Below are positions 16,413 through 25,315 of a stretch of DNA of 64,000 bases, one piece after another. Positions within the stretch are counted from its first letter, which is position 1. Each line of letters starts with the position of its first letter. The DNA is from Chloroflexota bacterium (GTDB lineage Bacteria; Chloroflexota; Ktedonobacteria; Ktedonobacterales; JADMIN01): positions 1 to 64,000 of the forward strand of contig JAJPKE010000027.1 of NCBI GenBank assembly GCA_021323855.1. Direction: 5' to 3'. Under the pieces are notes generated by a model that saw nothing but the letters and a program-made list of their open reading frames with translations, made no database searches and was not told the origin of the DNA. Both the position numbers and the translations under genes were made by a program.

Positions 16413-16919
16413 ATGTTGACTTCGGCATCAGCTACATCGCTCTCGCCGCAGACCATCGTCATCATCGCCGTGGTCGTTGTGGTAGTGCTGGGTCGCCAGC
16501 TCTTCACGCGCAGCGTCAATCCAAACACACTCTGGATTGTGCCGCTGCTGTATCTGATCGTCGGTTACACCAGCCTACCGGGGAACTTTTGGAGCGAAGG
16601 AATCATCGGTCCGCTCGTTCTCGTTGCTGGTCTGGTGATTGGTCTGGGCGTTGGTGTGGTGCGTGGCGCCATCATCCACATTCACATTGACCCTGATACG
16701 CATCGTCTGATCGTGCATGGTTCGGTAGTGAGTGTCCTGTTCTATATCGCCGTGCTGGCCGCGCGTGTCCTTGTGCGCGTCTTCACCGCCGGTGCGCCCG
16801 CGCCCATCCTCGATGCGTTCACCATCGGCCTGCTCGCCTTCACCGTCGGGATGATCGCCGCGACCCGCCTCTGCCTCTATCTGAAATATCTCCAGCAGAG
16901 CCGGATAGCTGTTCGATAG
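16413..16919 (+). CDS. Small multi-helix membrane protein, possibly CcdC/DUF1453-like
   Basis: 168 residues, ATG 16413 with AGGAGG upstream. Four to five hydrophobic helices: IVIIAVVVVVVLGRQLF, WIVPLLYLIVGYTSL, PLVLVAGLVIGLGVGVVRG, VLFYIAVLAARVLVRVF and a last one near 140-158. A soluble turn IDPDTHRLIVHGS sits in the middle. Layout resembles CcdC/DUF1453 proteins; the match is not strong. It lies with the response regulator between the two arms of the 166-bp inverted repeat. Confidence 0.7.
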   Translation: MLTSASATSLSPQTIVIIAVVVVVVLGRQLFTRSVNPNTLWIVPLLYLIVGYTSLPGNFWSEGIIGPLVLVAGLVIGLGVGVVRGAIIHIHIDPDTHRLIVHGSVVSVLFYIAVLAARVLVRVFTAGAPAPILDAFTIGLLAFTVGMIAATRLCLYLKYLQQSRIAVR

Positions 16920-17085
16920 CCCCCATCCCCAGCCCCTCCCCCGCGCGCGGGGGAGGGGAGACCAGATAAGACCTCACCCCCGGCCTCTCTCCCACGAGGA
17001 GAGGGGAGCGCAGAAAGTGCCTGCTCCGAGTCCGCGTGGGCGGATTTCGCGGCGGCACGCCATCCAGGCGCGGTTTCAACCGCCG
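16920..17085 (-). repeat. 166-bp dispersed repeat, copy B (inverted)
   Basis: Reverse-complement relative of 15345-15510. It begins one base after the stop of the membrane protein gene with the C-rich strand of the 39-bp element (16920-16958) and ends with the palindrome around GGTTTCAACCGCC. Confidence 0.9.
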
Positions 17086-17121
17086 GCTCTTTTATAGCTC
17101 TCTTATGAAAGGCAACGTCAC

Positions 17122-19455
17122 GTGATTTCCAATAAACAGACCGAACAGCGCGACCAGGCCAGCGTAATGCAAGTGGCAATGCCAGTCAGCGATGAGCCGC
17201 TCGGCATCTATCGCGTTGGTTTCGCCTATGGTCGCTTCATCTATCGTCTGCGCTGGCTCGTGCTGGCGCTCTGGTTCATCGGCTTGCTCGTCAGCGTGCC
17301 CTTCGCCGCGAAGCTCGGCTCCGCGCTCGATGCCGGCAGCTATAGCAATCCCAACAGCGAATCAGCCCGCGCCGATACGCTCGTCAACCAAAAGTTGCAT
17401 CAGCCCTCCTCGGAATTGGAGGTTGTCTTTCAGTCCAATACGACGCCAGTGAGCGATCCCAGCTATCAGAGTGAGGTTAACGGCTTCATAGCGCAGGCGC
17501 GCGTTTTTCCACATGTCGTCTCGGTGACGCCTGCCGAGACTCCCGGCAAGGATGGACGCACCACCTATGTCACCGTCGCCTTCAGCCAGACTCCCACACT
17601 GGCGGACTTCCAGAAGATCGTGCCAGCCAGCGCAACGCCCGCGAGAGCATACCTCACCGGCGATCAGGCGTTGAGCGACGCTTTCACCACTGTCGCCACC
17701 AGGGATACAGAGACGACCAAGCGCGACGTGCTGCCGTTCGTCCTGATCGTCCTGTTGATCGTTTTCGGGACACTGCTTGCCGCGCTGCTGCCATTAGTAT
17801 TGGGGTTGGTGGCTGTGCCGGTGGCGCTGGCCGTCATCTATATTATTGCCCTGCATACCAGCGTCAGCGTCTACGTCCTCAACGTCGTGACCTCGGTTGG
17901 CTTGGGCATCTCGATTGACTATAGCCTCTTTATGGTGCGCCGCTTCCGCGAAGAACTGACGCGCGGGCGCAGCGTAGGCGATGCCGTCGGCTGGATGGTG
18001 GCAACCTCCGGCGAATCCATTCTCTTCAGCGGCCTGACGGTCATCATCGGCTTCTGCGGTCTGCTGTTGATGGGCGTGGAGTTCATGTCAGCCTTTGGCA
18101 TCGGGGGTATCTGCGTGGTCGGTGCGGCGATGCTGGCGGCGCTGACACTGCTACCGGCGCTGCTCGGCGTCGTCGGCACACGCATTAATGCGCTGCGCAT
18201 CCCGCTGCTGGGACGGCTGACCGCGCCTAAAGACCCAGCCGGCCAGATGCAGCACGGCTTCTGGCATCGCTGGGCGCTCGGCGTTATGAAACGTCCGGTG
18301 CTGGTGATCGTCGCGGTGACGGCGCTATTGGTGGTCTTTGCGCTGCCGGTGCTGTCCTTGAATATCGGCACGCCCAATCTCGCTTCGATGCCCGCTGACA
18401 ATCCAGCGATGCAAGGGCTGACCATCCTCAACCAGCAGTATCCGCAGACGACCAATGATCCTATCGAAGTGGTGGTGCAGTCGCCGGATGGCTCGAACAT
18501 TCTCAGCGCCACCAATCTGGCGAAGGTGAACGCGCTGACCGTGTGGCTGGCTGCGCAGCCGCATGTCACCAGCGTCGCCAGCATCACGCGCCCAGAGACG
18601 GTTCCTGGCGCAGAGGCGCTCTCCGCGCAGCAGTTGGCCGCGCTCTATACCAGCGGCGCCTATGCGGAGCAGCCGGGGCTGGCGCGCTTCGTCGCCTCGA
18701 CCACGGCGCAGGATATGACGGTCATCACGGTCAACACCAATGCGCCGCTCGACTCCAACGACGGCAAGGCGCTGATAGACCATCTACGCGCCAATCGCGC
18801 CCAGTGCCAGGGATTGACGGTGCTGGTGACGGGGCAGCAGGCTGGCTCGCTGGATTTCACACGCTATCTCTTCCAGAACTTCCCGACGGCGTTGATCTTC
18901 ATCCTGGTGGCGACCTATCTCGTGCTGCTGTTGATGTTCCACTCGCTGCTATTGCCGCTGAAAGCCGTGCTGATGAACGTCATCTCGGTTGCCGCATCGT
19001 ATGGCGTGCTGGTGCTGGTCTTTCAGCAGGGGAATTTCGCGCAACTGCTCGGCTTCACCAGCACGAGAACGATTGACAGTCCAGTGCCGATTCTGCTCTT
19101 CTGCATTGTCTTCGGCCTCTCGATGGACTATGAAGTCTTCCTGCTCTCGCGTATCCGCGAGGAGTGGCTGCGCACGCATGACAACACCTATGCCGTGGCG
19201 CATGGGCTGGAGCAGACGGCGGCGGCGATCACCGGCGCGGCGTTGCTCTTCGCCATCTTCACCAGTTCCTCGATCTTCACCCGCCTGCTGACGACGAAGG
19301 AGATCGGCCTGGGCATGACCTTCGCTGTACTACTGGACGCGACGATTATCCGCACGCTGCTGGTCCCGGCGACGATGCGCCTGTTGGGTCGCTGGAACTG
19401 GTGGCTCCCCGGCTGGCCGTTGCCCAAAGAGCGGAAAGAGAAATTAGTGGCGTAG
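17122..19455 (+). CDS. MMPL-family RND transporter
   Basis: 777 residues from GTG 17122 with AAAGG nine bases upstream. Two repeats of six membrane helices, each preceded by an outer loop domain. Helix-4 motifs LGISIDYSLFMVRRFREE and FGLSMDYEVFLLSRIREEW carry the Asp-Tyr pair used for proton coupling. Relatives export lipids, siderophores or drugs (MmpL, actinorhodin transporter). Follows repeat copy B by 36 bp and ends at a bidirectional hairpin. Substrate unknown; the nearby two-component system may control it, which is inference. Confidence 0.93.
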   Translation: MISNKQTEQRDQASVMQVAMPVSDEPLGIYRVGFAYGRFIYRLRWLVLALWFIGLLVSVPFAAKLGSALDAGSYSNPNSESARADTLVNQKLHQPSSELEVVFQSNTTPVSDPSYQSEVNGFIAQARVFPHVVSVTPAETPGKDGRTTYVTVAFSQTPTLADFQKIVPASATPARAYLTGDQALSDAFTTVATRDTETTKRDVLPFVLIVLLIVFGTLLAALLPLVLGLVAVPVALAVIYIIALHTSVSVYVLNVVTSVGLGISIDYSLFMVRRFREELTRGRSVGDAVGWMVATSGESILFSGLTVIIGFCGLLLMGVEFMSAFGIGGICVVGAAMLAALTLLPALLGVVGTRINALRIPLLGRLTAPKDPAGQMQHGFWHRWALGVMKRPVLVIVAVTALLVVFALPVLSLNIGTPNLASMPADNPAMQGLTILNQQYPQTTNDPIEVVVQSPDGSNILSATNLAKVNALTVWLAAQPHVTSVASITRPETVPGAEALSAQQLAALYTSGAYAEQPGLARFVASTTAQDMTVITVNTNAPLDSNDGKALIDHLRANRAQCQGLTVLVTGQQAGSLDFTRYLFQNFPTALIFILVATYLVLLLMFHSLLLPLKAVLMNVISVAASYGVLVLVFQQGNFAQLLGFTSTRTIDSPVPILLFCIVFGLSMDYEVFLLSRIREEWLRTHDNTYAVAHGLEQTAAAITGAALLFAIFTSSSIFTRLLTTKEIGLGMTFAVLLDATIIRTLLVPATMRLLGRWNWWLPGWPLPKERKEKLVA

Positions 19456-19466
19456 CGAGCAGAACA

Positions 19467-19510
19467 GCCTCGCACGACTACTGCTCTTCCAGTGAGTAGT
19501 TGGGCGAGGC
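19467..19510. terminator. Bidirectional terminator between convergent genes
   Basis: GCCTCGC (19467-19473) pairs with GCGAGGC (19504-19510), with an inner ACTACT/AGTAGT stem. ATTTTAT follows on the plus strand. It separates the MMPL gene from the convergent HNH gene. Confidence 0.7.
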
Positions 19511-19513
19511 ATT

Positions 19514-19936
19514 TTATGGCAGCGGTGAATAGCGGCCCTGCTCGATCAGTTCATCGCGTAGAGCGCGCCACTGCGCATCGTTGAAGTCCAGAAACAAGGC
19601 GGTCGTTCGGCCTATATCTGTGAGCGGCTCAATGGTTGCGCCATCCAGGCGGAAGTGTTCGCTCCAACGATCTGCACGCGGATTGAACAAGCGCGTGATA
19701 TTCCCTGTCAGTGGGTCAATCGAAGCTAAGTCAGTCTCTTTGAGGCGATTGCAACGAAAACAGGAATATGCCAGATTTTCGAGGACTGTTTTGCCTTGAT
19801 GCCGCTCTGCAACGACATGATCTACTTCATGCGAAACCAGCGTGGCATCATCAGGCGCACCGCAATACTCACAGCAGTTGCGCGCACGAGCAATGACCGC
19901 ACGCCGCAGTGCAACAGGAATGTATGTTTCGCTCAT
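19514..19936 (-). CDS. HNH endonuclease
   Basis: 140 residues. A Cys4-zinc HNH core: CCEYCG, VSHEVDHVVAERHQGKTVLENLAYSCFRCNRLK, with the two zinc CxxC pairs, the His of EVDHV and the Asn region intact. The C-terminal tail (RADRWSEHFRLDGATIEPLT ... AQWRALRDELI) is typical of a short HNH family abundant in cyanobacteria and Chloroflexota. Its start overlaps the stop of the upstream 92-residue gene by 4 bp, so expression is coupled. Target unknown: restriction, defence or homing are all possible. Confidence 0.9.
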   Translation of the reverse strand: MSETYIPVALRRAVIARARNCCEYCGAPDDATLVSHEVDHVVAERHQGKTVLENLAYSCFRCNRLKETDLASIDPLTGNITRLFNPRADRWSEHFRLDGATIEPLTDIGRTTALFLDFNDAQWRALRDELIEQGRYSPLP

Positions 19937-20211
19937 ACGTTGGATCGAGATGAAGGGGCGGACAATTGCCCGCTAGAGCGGCGGACGCGCGCACGAATGA
20001 GCGAGATGACATCATTGAGCGCCATGATTTTGTCGAGTTCATGCGTCTCATCGCGTGTCAATGTGCCATCTGAATTTTTATGTAACAAGGCGCGGATGTG
20101 GTCCTGCGATGAATCGGAGAGGCGAAAAGTTGCGATTTCCTCACGGGATGGCGCTTGTGAAAAGAACTCGACAATTTCCTCGATGGGATTGGCCGCTGAC
20201 TCCTGGCTCAT
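19933..20211 (-). CDS. Small acidic protein coupled to the HNH gene
   Basis: 92 residues, mostly helical and acidic: SQESAANPIEEIVEFFSQA, then LTRDETHELDKIMALNDVISLIRAR. It overlaps the HNH gene by the ATGA tetranucleotide. Small proteins of this kind are often found directly before short HNH genes and may hold or inhibit the nuclease. No catalytic motif. A -10-like TATACT on the minus strand near 20260 may start the operon. Confidence 0.75.
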   Translation of the reverse strand: MSQESAANPIEEIVEFFSQAPSREEIATFRLSDSSQDHIRALLHKNSDGTLTRDETHELDKIMALNDVISLIRARVRRSSGQLSAPSSRSNV

Positions 20212-20284
20212 AAAACACCGCCTTCCACGGATGCTAGATACTATTTGTCTGCTGTTGGCAGTATATCATAGCGATGACATGCCC

Positions 20285-20782
20285 CTAGAAGGTTCGGCCA
20301 AGCATCTGATCCCAGGGCTGGGGCGCGGCGACACGGCGGATGATATCTTCGCGGTCGCGCACGTAGAGGTAAAGCTGGGCGAAGAACTCTTCTTCCGGCA
20401 GTGGATACGTGGGATTGATGCAGAGGTAGTCGAAGCGCCAGGGTGAGCGCACGCCCGGCTCGCAGAGCACCTCGATGCGTCGGCCTACGCGAAGGCGATA
20501 CGTCAATCCGGGGGTGATGCGCGACGGCAAGTCGAGGTAGCCCTGATACTGCAGTGTTTCCCAGAGGTCGTCGCCCAGCGTGGCCCGCGCCACCTCGCGC
20601 GCACGCTCACGTGCAGCAGCATAGTCGCTCCGGGTGAAGCCGGGTCCGGCGCTGCGTTTGGGCAGGAAATCCCAGCGTTTACGCCAGGGCCGCTCAATGG
20701 CTGGGTCAGCCGGCTCCGGGTAGGGATCATCAAGCCCCAGGAGCCGGCGCCACCAGATGATGAACTGGTTGAAATGGGTCAT
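20285..20782 (-). CDS. Hypothetical protein
   Basis: 165 residues, not recognised. An aromatic N-terminus (FNQFIIWWRRLLGL) and a Pro-rich stretch precede a compact domain with LWETLQYQGYLDLPSRITPGL, YRLRVGRRIEVLCE, FDYLCINPTYPLPEEEFFAQLYLYVRDRED. No signal peptide or membrane helix. It begins 30 bp after the 77-residue gene on the same strand, so they are likely one operon. Confidence 0.7.
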   Translation of the reverse strand: MTHFNQFIIWWRRLLGLDDPYPEPADPAIERPWRKRWDFLPKRSAGPGFTRSDYAAARERAREVARATLGDDLWETLQYQGYLDLPSRITPGLTYRLRVGRRIEVLCEPGVRSPWRFDYLCINPTYPLPEEEFFAQLYLYVRDREDIIRRVAAPQPWDQMLGRTF

Positions 20783-20812
20783 GCGTCACACATGATGTGA
20801 AAAATGGCTGAA

Positions 20813-21046
20813 CTAGCCGCCAGCGATGGGCGCGATAATCTGATACTCCTCGACGCTGGGGTCAAAGGGTTTCGTATCCAGCACATGCTGCCCATCCACT
20901 TTCTTGGACACCATGCAGCCATGCTCGCGGGCCTCACGCAGAATACGCTCAGCCTCGGCAATTTGCAGGCGGGCCTCTTCGGTGTCGGTATCGGTCCACT
21001 CTACGACTTGATGCCCACGCCGGTTGGCAACGATAATGCGTCCCAT
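20813..21046 (-). CDS. Small hypothetical protein
   Basis: 77 residues, ATG 21046 with GAGGAG nine bases upstream. A short basic beta start (MGRIIVANRRGHQVVEW), a charged helix (DTEEARLQIAEAERILREAREHG), then KKVDGQHVLDTKPFDPSVEEYQIIAPIAGG. It looks like a small alpha/beta fold and was not assigned. First gene of a probable pair. Confidence 0.7.
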   Translation of the reverse strand: MGRIIVANRRGHQVVEWTDTDTEEARLQIAEAERILREAREHGCMVSKKVDGQHVLDTKPFDPSVEEYQIIAPIAGG

Positions 21047-21202
21047 GTTTCGGGTCTCCTCATCCTGCGACGGACCAGCGATGCCGGCAGGCCACGCGCC
21101 CGCGAAGAGTTTCGCTCTCCCGCCGTGTCGTCAACGTACTTCGCGCTGCCTGAGATGTCAAGCTCGGCTGTTATGTCGTTGTTATGATGTCGCTCTGCTG
21201 TC

Positions 21203-22279
21203 TCATGCCTGCTTCCAGATGGTTTTGCATGCCTGGATACCGGCTCGCACTCCCTGCTCGATGGCCGCGTTATTCGCTGGCGTTTGCAGATTTGTCAGCG
21301 AGCTATCATACCAGGCATAATAGACAACGCCGCTGGCGCCTGCTTTGCAAAAGCTCGCGCTCTGCTGCGCTATCTCGCTGGCGGTAGGAGTCGCCTCAAC
21401 GGTGTTCGGTGTGCTGGTTCGCGCCCCGCCGAACGCTTGCGGAATACCAATTACTGGGGACGCGCGCAGGTTCCAGCCGCGCGCCCGCAGCGTTGACCAA
21501 ATCTTGGGCAGCAGCGTACTCATGGACCAATCGAACGTGGTTGTAGTGGCGCCATTGGCCACTGGCTCCGAATAGATATAGAGAGCGACTTCATTGCATG
21601 CTGCCGGTGAATAATTGGCAAATACTGCCGAATCGAAGATGTCGGTATGATGCGGCCCAAGCTCCGCCCCGAAGCCACAGATGGTGGGCATGTGCGGCGC
21701 GAAGGAGTGAATGATCTGGGCGATGCTCGGCAGAATGGAGGCAGCACCGCCAGGATCAGCAGCGGGCCAGTCGTCGAGAATCCAGACGCCGACGACCTGA
21801 TTGTTCTGACGTGCAGTTAAGATATCGCTTTTGACGCCCGCCAGCAGCGCGCTCAACGTCATCTCTGGATAATCCTGTGAACAATAGCCGTTCCAGGGCT
21901 TATGCAGTGTGACAAGGCGATGACATTCATACTGGTAGAGCAATTCCCACGGTTGCGATTCCACCTGTGTCATGTGCAGTGTTGCGCCAATGGTGCGCCC
22001 CATTGCGCTATTTGATGGATACGCGGGGCCGTAGGTGAAGATGGTCTGAACGCCATCGGAGGCGGCACTTGCGGCATTGCTCATACTGCTGATGCTGAAT
22101 CCTCCGATAAGATGGCCAAGTGGAAACGCCGCATTCGCTGATGGCAGATCTTCGCCTTGCATACGGGGTGAATACAACAAGCGCGTGACCGGCAATGAGG
22201 CGGCTACCATGACGAGAGAGAGCAACAGGACGAACGCAAACCATCCAACGCTCTTGGGAATCCTGAAATAGATCGTCAT
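21203..22279 (-). CDS. Membrane-anchored exported protein, possibly glycosidase-like
   Basis: 358 residues, ATG 22279 with AGAGGAA upstream. A signal anchor at residues 12-36 (FAFVLLLSLVMVAASLPVTRLL) is followed by an exported domain. Segments such as VVGVWILDDWPAADPGG, MPTICGFGAELG and GASGVVYYAWYDSSLTN alternate strand and helix like the TIM barrels of glycoside hydrolases. Which acids are catalytic is not clear. It contains Cys pairs suited to an outside location. Family not recognised. Confidence 0.7.
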   Translation of the reverse strand: MTIYFRIPKSVGWFAFVLLLSLVMVAASLPVTRLLYSPRMQGEDLPSANAAFPLGHLIGGFSISSMSNAASAASDGVQTIFTYGPAYPSNSAMGRTIGATLHMTQVESQPWELLYQYECHRLVTLHKPWNGYCSQDYPEMTLSALLAGVKSDILTARQNNQVVGVWILDDWPAADPGGAASILPSIAQIIHSFAPHMPTICGFGAELGPHHTDIFDSAVFANYSPAACNEVALYIYSEPVANGATTTTFDWSMSTLLPKIWSTLRARGWNLRASPVIGIPQAFGGARTSTPNTVEATPTASEIAQQSASFCKAGASGVVYYAWYDSSLTNLQTPANNAAIEQGVRAGIQACKTIWKQA

Positions 22280-22332
22280 GCCCTATTTCCTCTGCCTACA
22301 AACCCATAAAACCTCTCTTTCCCAACACTATA

Positions 22333-22386
22333 CAGCCTGCTGCGAGAGCAGGCGTAGCGGATACTACTTCTGTATGCAGCAGGCTG
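22333..22386 (-). terminator. 11-bp perfect hairpin after the M20 gene
   Basis: CAGCCTGCTGC (22333-22343) pairs with GCAGCAGGCTG (22376-22386). It lies 10 bp beyond the stop of the minus-strand amidohydrolase gene, with no clear T-run. Confidence 0.45.
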
Positions 22387-22395
22387 TCTTGCATC

Positions 22396-23607
22396 CTATT
22401 TGCCCAGATAGTCCAGCGCGGCGCGCGCCATCACCTCGACGCCGATGGGCAGCGCATCTTCATCAATGGCGAAACGCGGGCTGTGGTGCGGCGCGGTGAT
22501 GCCCTTCTCCGCGTTGCCGGCGCCAACGAGGAAGTAGCATCCTGGCGCAGCGTCCAAGAAGAGCGCCATATCGTCGCTGACCGATTGCCGCTGGTCGCCA
22601 TCTGGAATATGCGCCTCGCCAACGGTGGCTATTGCAGCGCGGCGCACCAGCTCCGTAATAGCGGGATCGTTGACGCACGCCTGGCAGCCGCGCACCACTT
22701 CATACGTTGCCTCGGCGCGCAGAGCTGTTGCCGTGTCACGCGCAATTTCACCCAGGCGGCGCAGAATATGCTCGCGGTCGGCAGCATCATAGGTGCGCAC
22801 GGTGCCGCGTAGCTCTACCTCGTCCGCAATGACGTTGAAGGCGGTGCCGCCATGAATCGAGCCGAAGGTGACGACGGCGGGATGAAACGGCGAGATTTCG
22901 CGGCTGACGAGCGTTTGCGTCGCCATGACGAACTGCGCCGCCGCAACGATGGGGTCTACGTTGACATGGGGCATCGCGCCGTGGCCGCCACGCCCGCGTA
23001 TGCGCACATGCACCTCATCGGCGCTGGCGAAGAACGGCCCTGCCTGCACGACGACATCTCCCACCGGCGTCAGACTCCAGATATGCAGGCCGATGACCGC
23101 GTTGACCTCTGGATCGCGCATCACACCATCCTCGATCATCCTGCCAGCGCCACCGATGCGCTCTTCCGCAGGCTGAAAGGCGAATTTGACGTTGCCATGC
23201 AACTGGTCTTTGCGCGTCGCCAGCACGGCGGCAGTGGTCAGGCCGATGGCGATGTGGCCATCGTGACCGCAGGCGTGCATCTTGCCAGGAGTGAGCGAGG
23301 CGTAGTCCAGCCCCGTCTCCTCCGTCACCGGTAGCGCGTCAATATCTGCGCGTATCAGCAATGTCTTTGCGTTCTGGTCGCCATCGCCAGCAGCCGTGCC
23401 ACGCAGCAACCCCACCACGCCGGTCTCCGCGACGCCTTCCGTCACTTCCAGACCGCTACGGTGCAGGTGTTCGGCAATGCTGGCTGCCGTCTGGCGTTCC
23501 TCGTAGGCGGTTTCAGGATATTGATGAAAGTGGCGGCGCAGTTCGACCAACGTCGCGCGCCGCTCCTGGATATCGTTGTGTAGCGCATCTGTTTTCTTGG
23601 GTGGCAT
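22396..23607 (-). CDS. M20-family amidohydrolase/carboxypeptidase
   Basis: 403 residues from ATG 23607 (AAGAGAG upstream); the frame is open to 23688. A metal-dependent hydrolase of the HipO/IAA-amino-acid hydrolase type: HFHQYPETAYEE near the start, the metal-binding MHACGHDGHIA, FQPAEERIGGA with its catalytic glutamates, and a dimerisation insert RGRGGHGAMPHVNVDPI. It cleaves N-acyl amino acids, with cytosolic location. The exact acyl group is not predictable. Followed by a strong hairpin. Confidence 0.93.
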   Translation of the reverse strand: MPPKKTDALHNDIQERRATLVELRRHFHQYPETAYEERQTAASIAEHLHRSGLEVTEGVAETGVVGLLRGTAAGDGDQNAKTLLIRADIDALPVTEETGLDYASLTPGKMHACGHDGHIAIGLTTAAVLATRKDQLHGNVKFAFQPAEERIGGAGRMIEDGVMRDPEVNAVIGLHIWSLTPVGDVVVQAGPFFASADEVHVRIRGRGGHGAMPHVNVDPIVAAAQFVMATQTLVSREISPFHPAVVTFGSIHGGTAFNVIADEVELRGTVRTYDAADREHILRRLGEIARDTATALRAEATYEVVRGCQACVNDPAITELVRRAAIATVGEAHIPDGDQRQSVSDDMALFLDAAPGCYFLVGAGNAEKGITAPHHSPRFAIDEDALPIGVEVMARAALDYLGK

Positions 23608-23707
23608 ACTGCTCTCTTCTGGTCCCTTCTCTTGGCGCTTTGGTCTCGGAGTTTGCACGTTGTGACGGTAAGCATACCGCAGAATCACACTCTATTTCCC
23701 GCAGATT

Positions 23708-24421
23708 TCACGCGGTGTGATAGCTGCGCTCACCAGCACGGATGGCAACCGGCAGCCAGTTTTCACGCGGGGCGAGCGGGCAGACCCAGCGCTCGTCATA
23801 GGCGCAGGAAGGATTATAGCTATAATTGAAGTCCAGCAGCACGCGCCCACCAGCGTAGCCAAACGTCTCCTGTGCGTCATCCAGTCGCAGGAAGTCGCTG
23901 CCCTTCACCGTATCGAAGAGATAGCGGCCAGCGCCATAGCTTTCGGCAGGGCAGGTGATGTCACGGAACGGCAGGAAGAGGCCACCTCCATAGACATCCA
24001 GCCAGAAGACCGTCAGCCGCACTGGTGTGTCGCCAAGCGTGAAGTCTAGATAGGCGGCGCGGCGATGCGGCGTCACCGGCGCATTGATCGCTTCGACCTT
24101 GCTGGATTCCTCTTCGCTGGCAATCGGCGTCATGCTGGCTTCGACGCAATACGCGGCGTCATAGGAGAAATAACGCAGCCCGGTAAAATTGCTGCGCGCA
24201 TCGTCAGCGAAGGGCGACTGCGGGTGGCTGGCGAAGAGTGCGTCCTTCTGCTGGCGAAATCGCTGGCAGACAGTCGCTGCGTCCTCGCCCGCTCGTAACG
24301 CGGCGGCGCGTTCACGATAGAGCGCCGCCATCCGCACCCGGTAGTCGTAGAGGTCCAGCCAGGTTGGCGCTGGTGGCGTCTGCGCATGGTGTTCATGTTG
24401 TTCATGTTGTTCGTTGGTCAT
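23708..24421 (-). CDS. DUF1684 family protein
   Basis: 237 residues. Matches DUF1684 throughout: LYDYRVRMAALYRERAA, FRQQKDALFASHPQSPF, GLRYFSYDAAYCVEA, LTVFWLDVYGGGLFLPF, YLFDTVKG and DFNYSYNPSCAYDERWVCPLAPRENWLP. Members are widespread in Actinobacteria and Chloroflexota; biochemical role unknown, with NYSYNPSC-like signatures suggesting a binding site. The N-terminus (NEQHEQHEHH) is encoded by a 9-bp tandem repeat near 24390. Divergent from a methyltransferase operon. Confidence 0.88.
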   Translation of the reverse strand: MTNEQHEQHEHHAQTPPAPTWLDLYDYRVRMAALYRERAAALRAGEDAATVCQRFRQQKDALFASHPQSPFADDARSNFTGLRYFSYDAAYCVEASMTPIASEEESSKVEAINAPVTPHRRAAYLDFTLGDTPVRLTVFWLDVYGGGLFLPFRDITCPAESYGAGRYLFDTVKGSDFLRLDDAQETFGYAGGRVLLDFNYSYNPSCAYDERWVCPLAPRENWLPVAIRAGERSYHTA

Positions 24422-24574
24422 CGAATTGCTGCTTTCACTGCTTTGGTTGCCGGGCGCGGCTGCTCACTGAATACGGTGGTTCGTACCCGGTATCATCTCA
24501 CGTAGAGATGCGCGCTGCGAACACGAGAACGACAAGAGACAAGAGAAACAGCAGAGACAGCAGGTAGAGCAACG

Positions 24575-25315
24575 ATGACGAAGAAACGTCGCCGCGCCCA
24601 GTCGCGCCGGATTCCGGTTTCGGTGGCGCCGCGCGATGGCTGGGGCATTGCGTTGGAGGTTGGTGGCGTGGTGCAGTCGGTCTCAGTGCCTGGACCCGAT
24701 GAGGCTGGCGCTGACCCTATCCCGATTCGTGATGCCGGTGAGCCACGTCCCGGACCCGGCGGTGGCTATTGGGGATTGTTGCTGCCGGCGCAGTGCCCCC
24801 GCCGCGCGCTGCTGCTAGGCCTCGGTGGCGGTACAGTAGCGCATCTGCTGGCGCGGCGCTGCCCCGAAGCGCAGATCACTGGCATCGAGCGCGAGGCGGA
24901 GGTGCTGGCGGTGGCGCGGGCGCAGTTCGGGCTGGATGATCTCCCACAGTTAACCGTTATCGAGGCCGATGCCTTCACGTGGGTTGCGGAGCAGAGCGAA
25001 ACCACTCTCCGTCATGAATATGACGGCTATGACCTGATCTGTCTGGACCTCTTTCAGGCGGGTCGGCTCGTGCCTGGGGCGCTGGCGACGGCGTTTTTGC
25101 GCCAGATGGCACGCCTGCTCGCGCCGAATGGTGTGCTGACGGTGAATCTGATGGTGACGGGGCGCACGCCTGAGCAGTTGCACCGTTTGGAGCGCGTCTT
25201 CGTCCTGGAGCGGCGGCTGCGGCTGCGCGGCAACCTCGTCGTGCATGCGCGTCTGCCGCTGGCTGGCGAGCTGCGCGAGAGCGAGCAGGCGGGCGAAAGC
25301 GAGACAGGGCGATGA
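24575..25315 (+). CDS. Spermidine-synthase-like methyltransferase-fold protein
   Basis: 246 residues. Rossmann core with RALLLGLGGGTVAHLLARR, ITGIEREAEVLAVARAQFGL, IEADAFTWV and YDLICLDLFQAGRLVPGALAT, the pattern of the spermine/spermidine synthase superfamily. The Asp pair used by polyamine synthases is not clearly conserved, so a methyltransferase role is as likely. Its stop overlaps the start of the O-methyltransferase gene by ATGA, making an operon. Basic N-terminal tail KKRRRAQSRR. Confidence 0.82.
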   Translation: MTKKRRRAQSRRIPVSVAPRDGWGIALEVGGVVQSVSVPGPDEAGADPIPIRDAGEPRPGPGGGYWGLLLPAQCPRRALLLGLGGGTVAHLLARRCPEAQITGIEREAEVLAVARAQFGLDDLPQLTVIEADAFTWVAEQSETTLRHEYDGYDLICLDLFQAGRLVPGALATAFLRQMARLLAPNGVLTVNLMVTGRTPEQLHRLERVFVLERRLRLRGNLVVHARLPLAGELRESEQAGESETGR

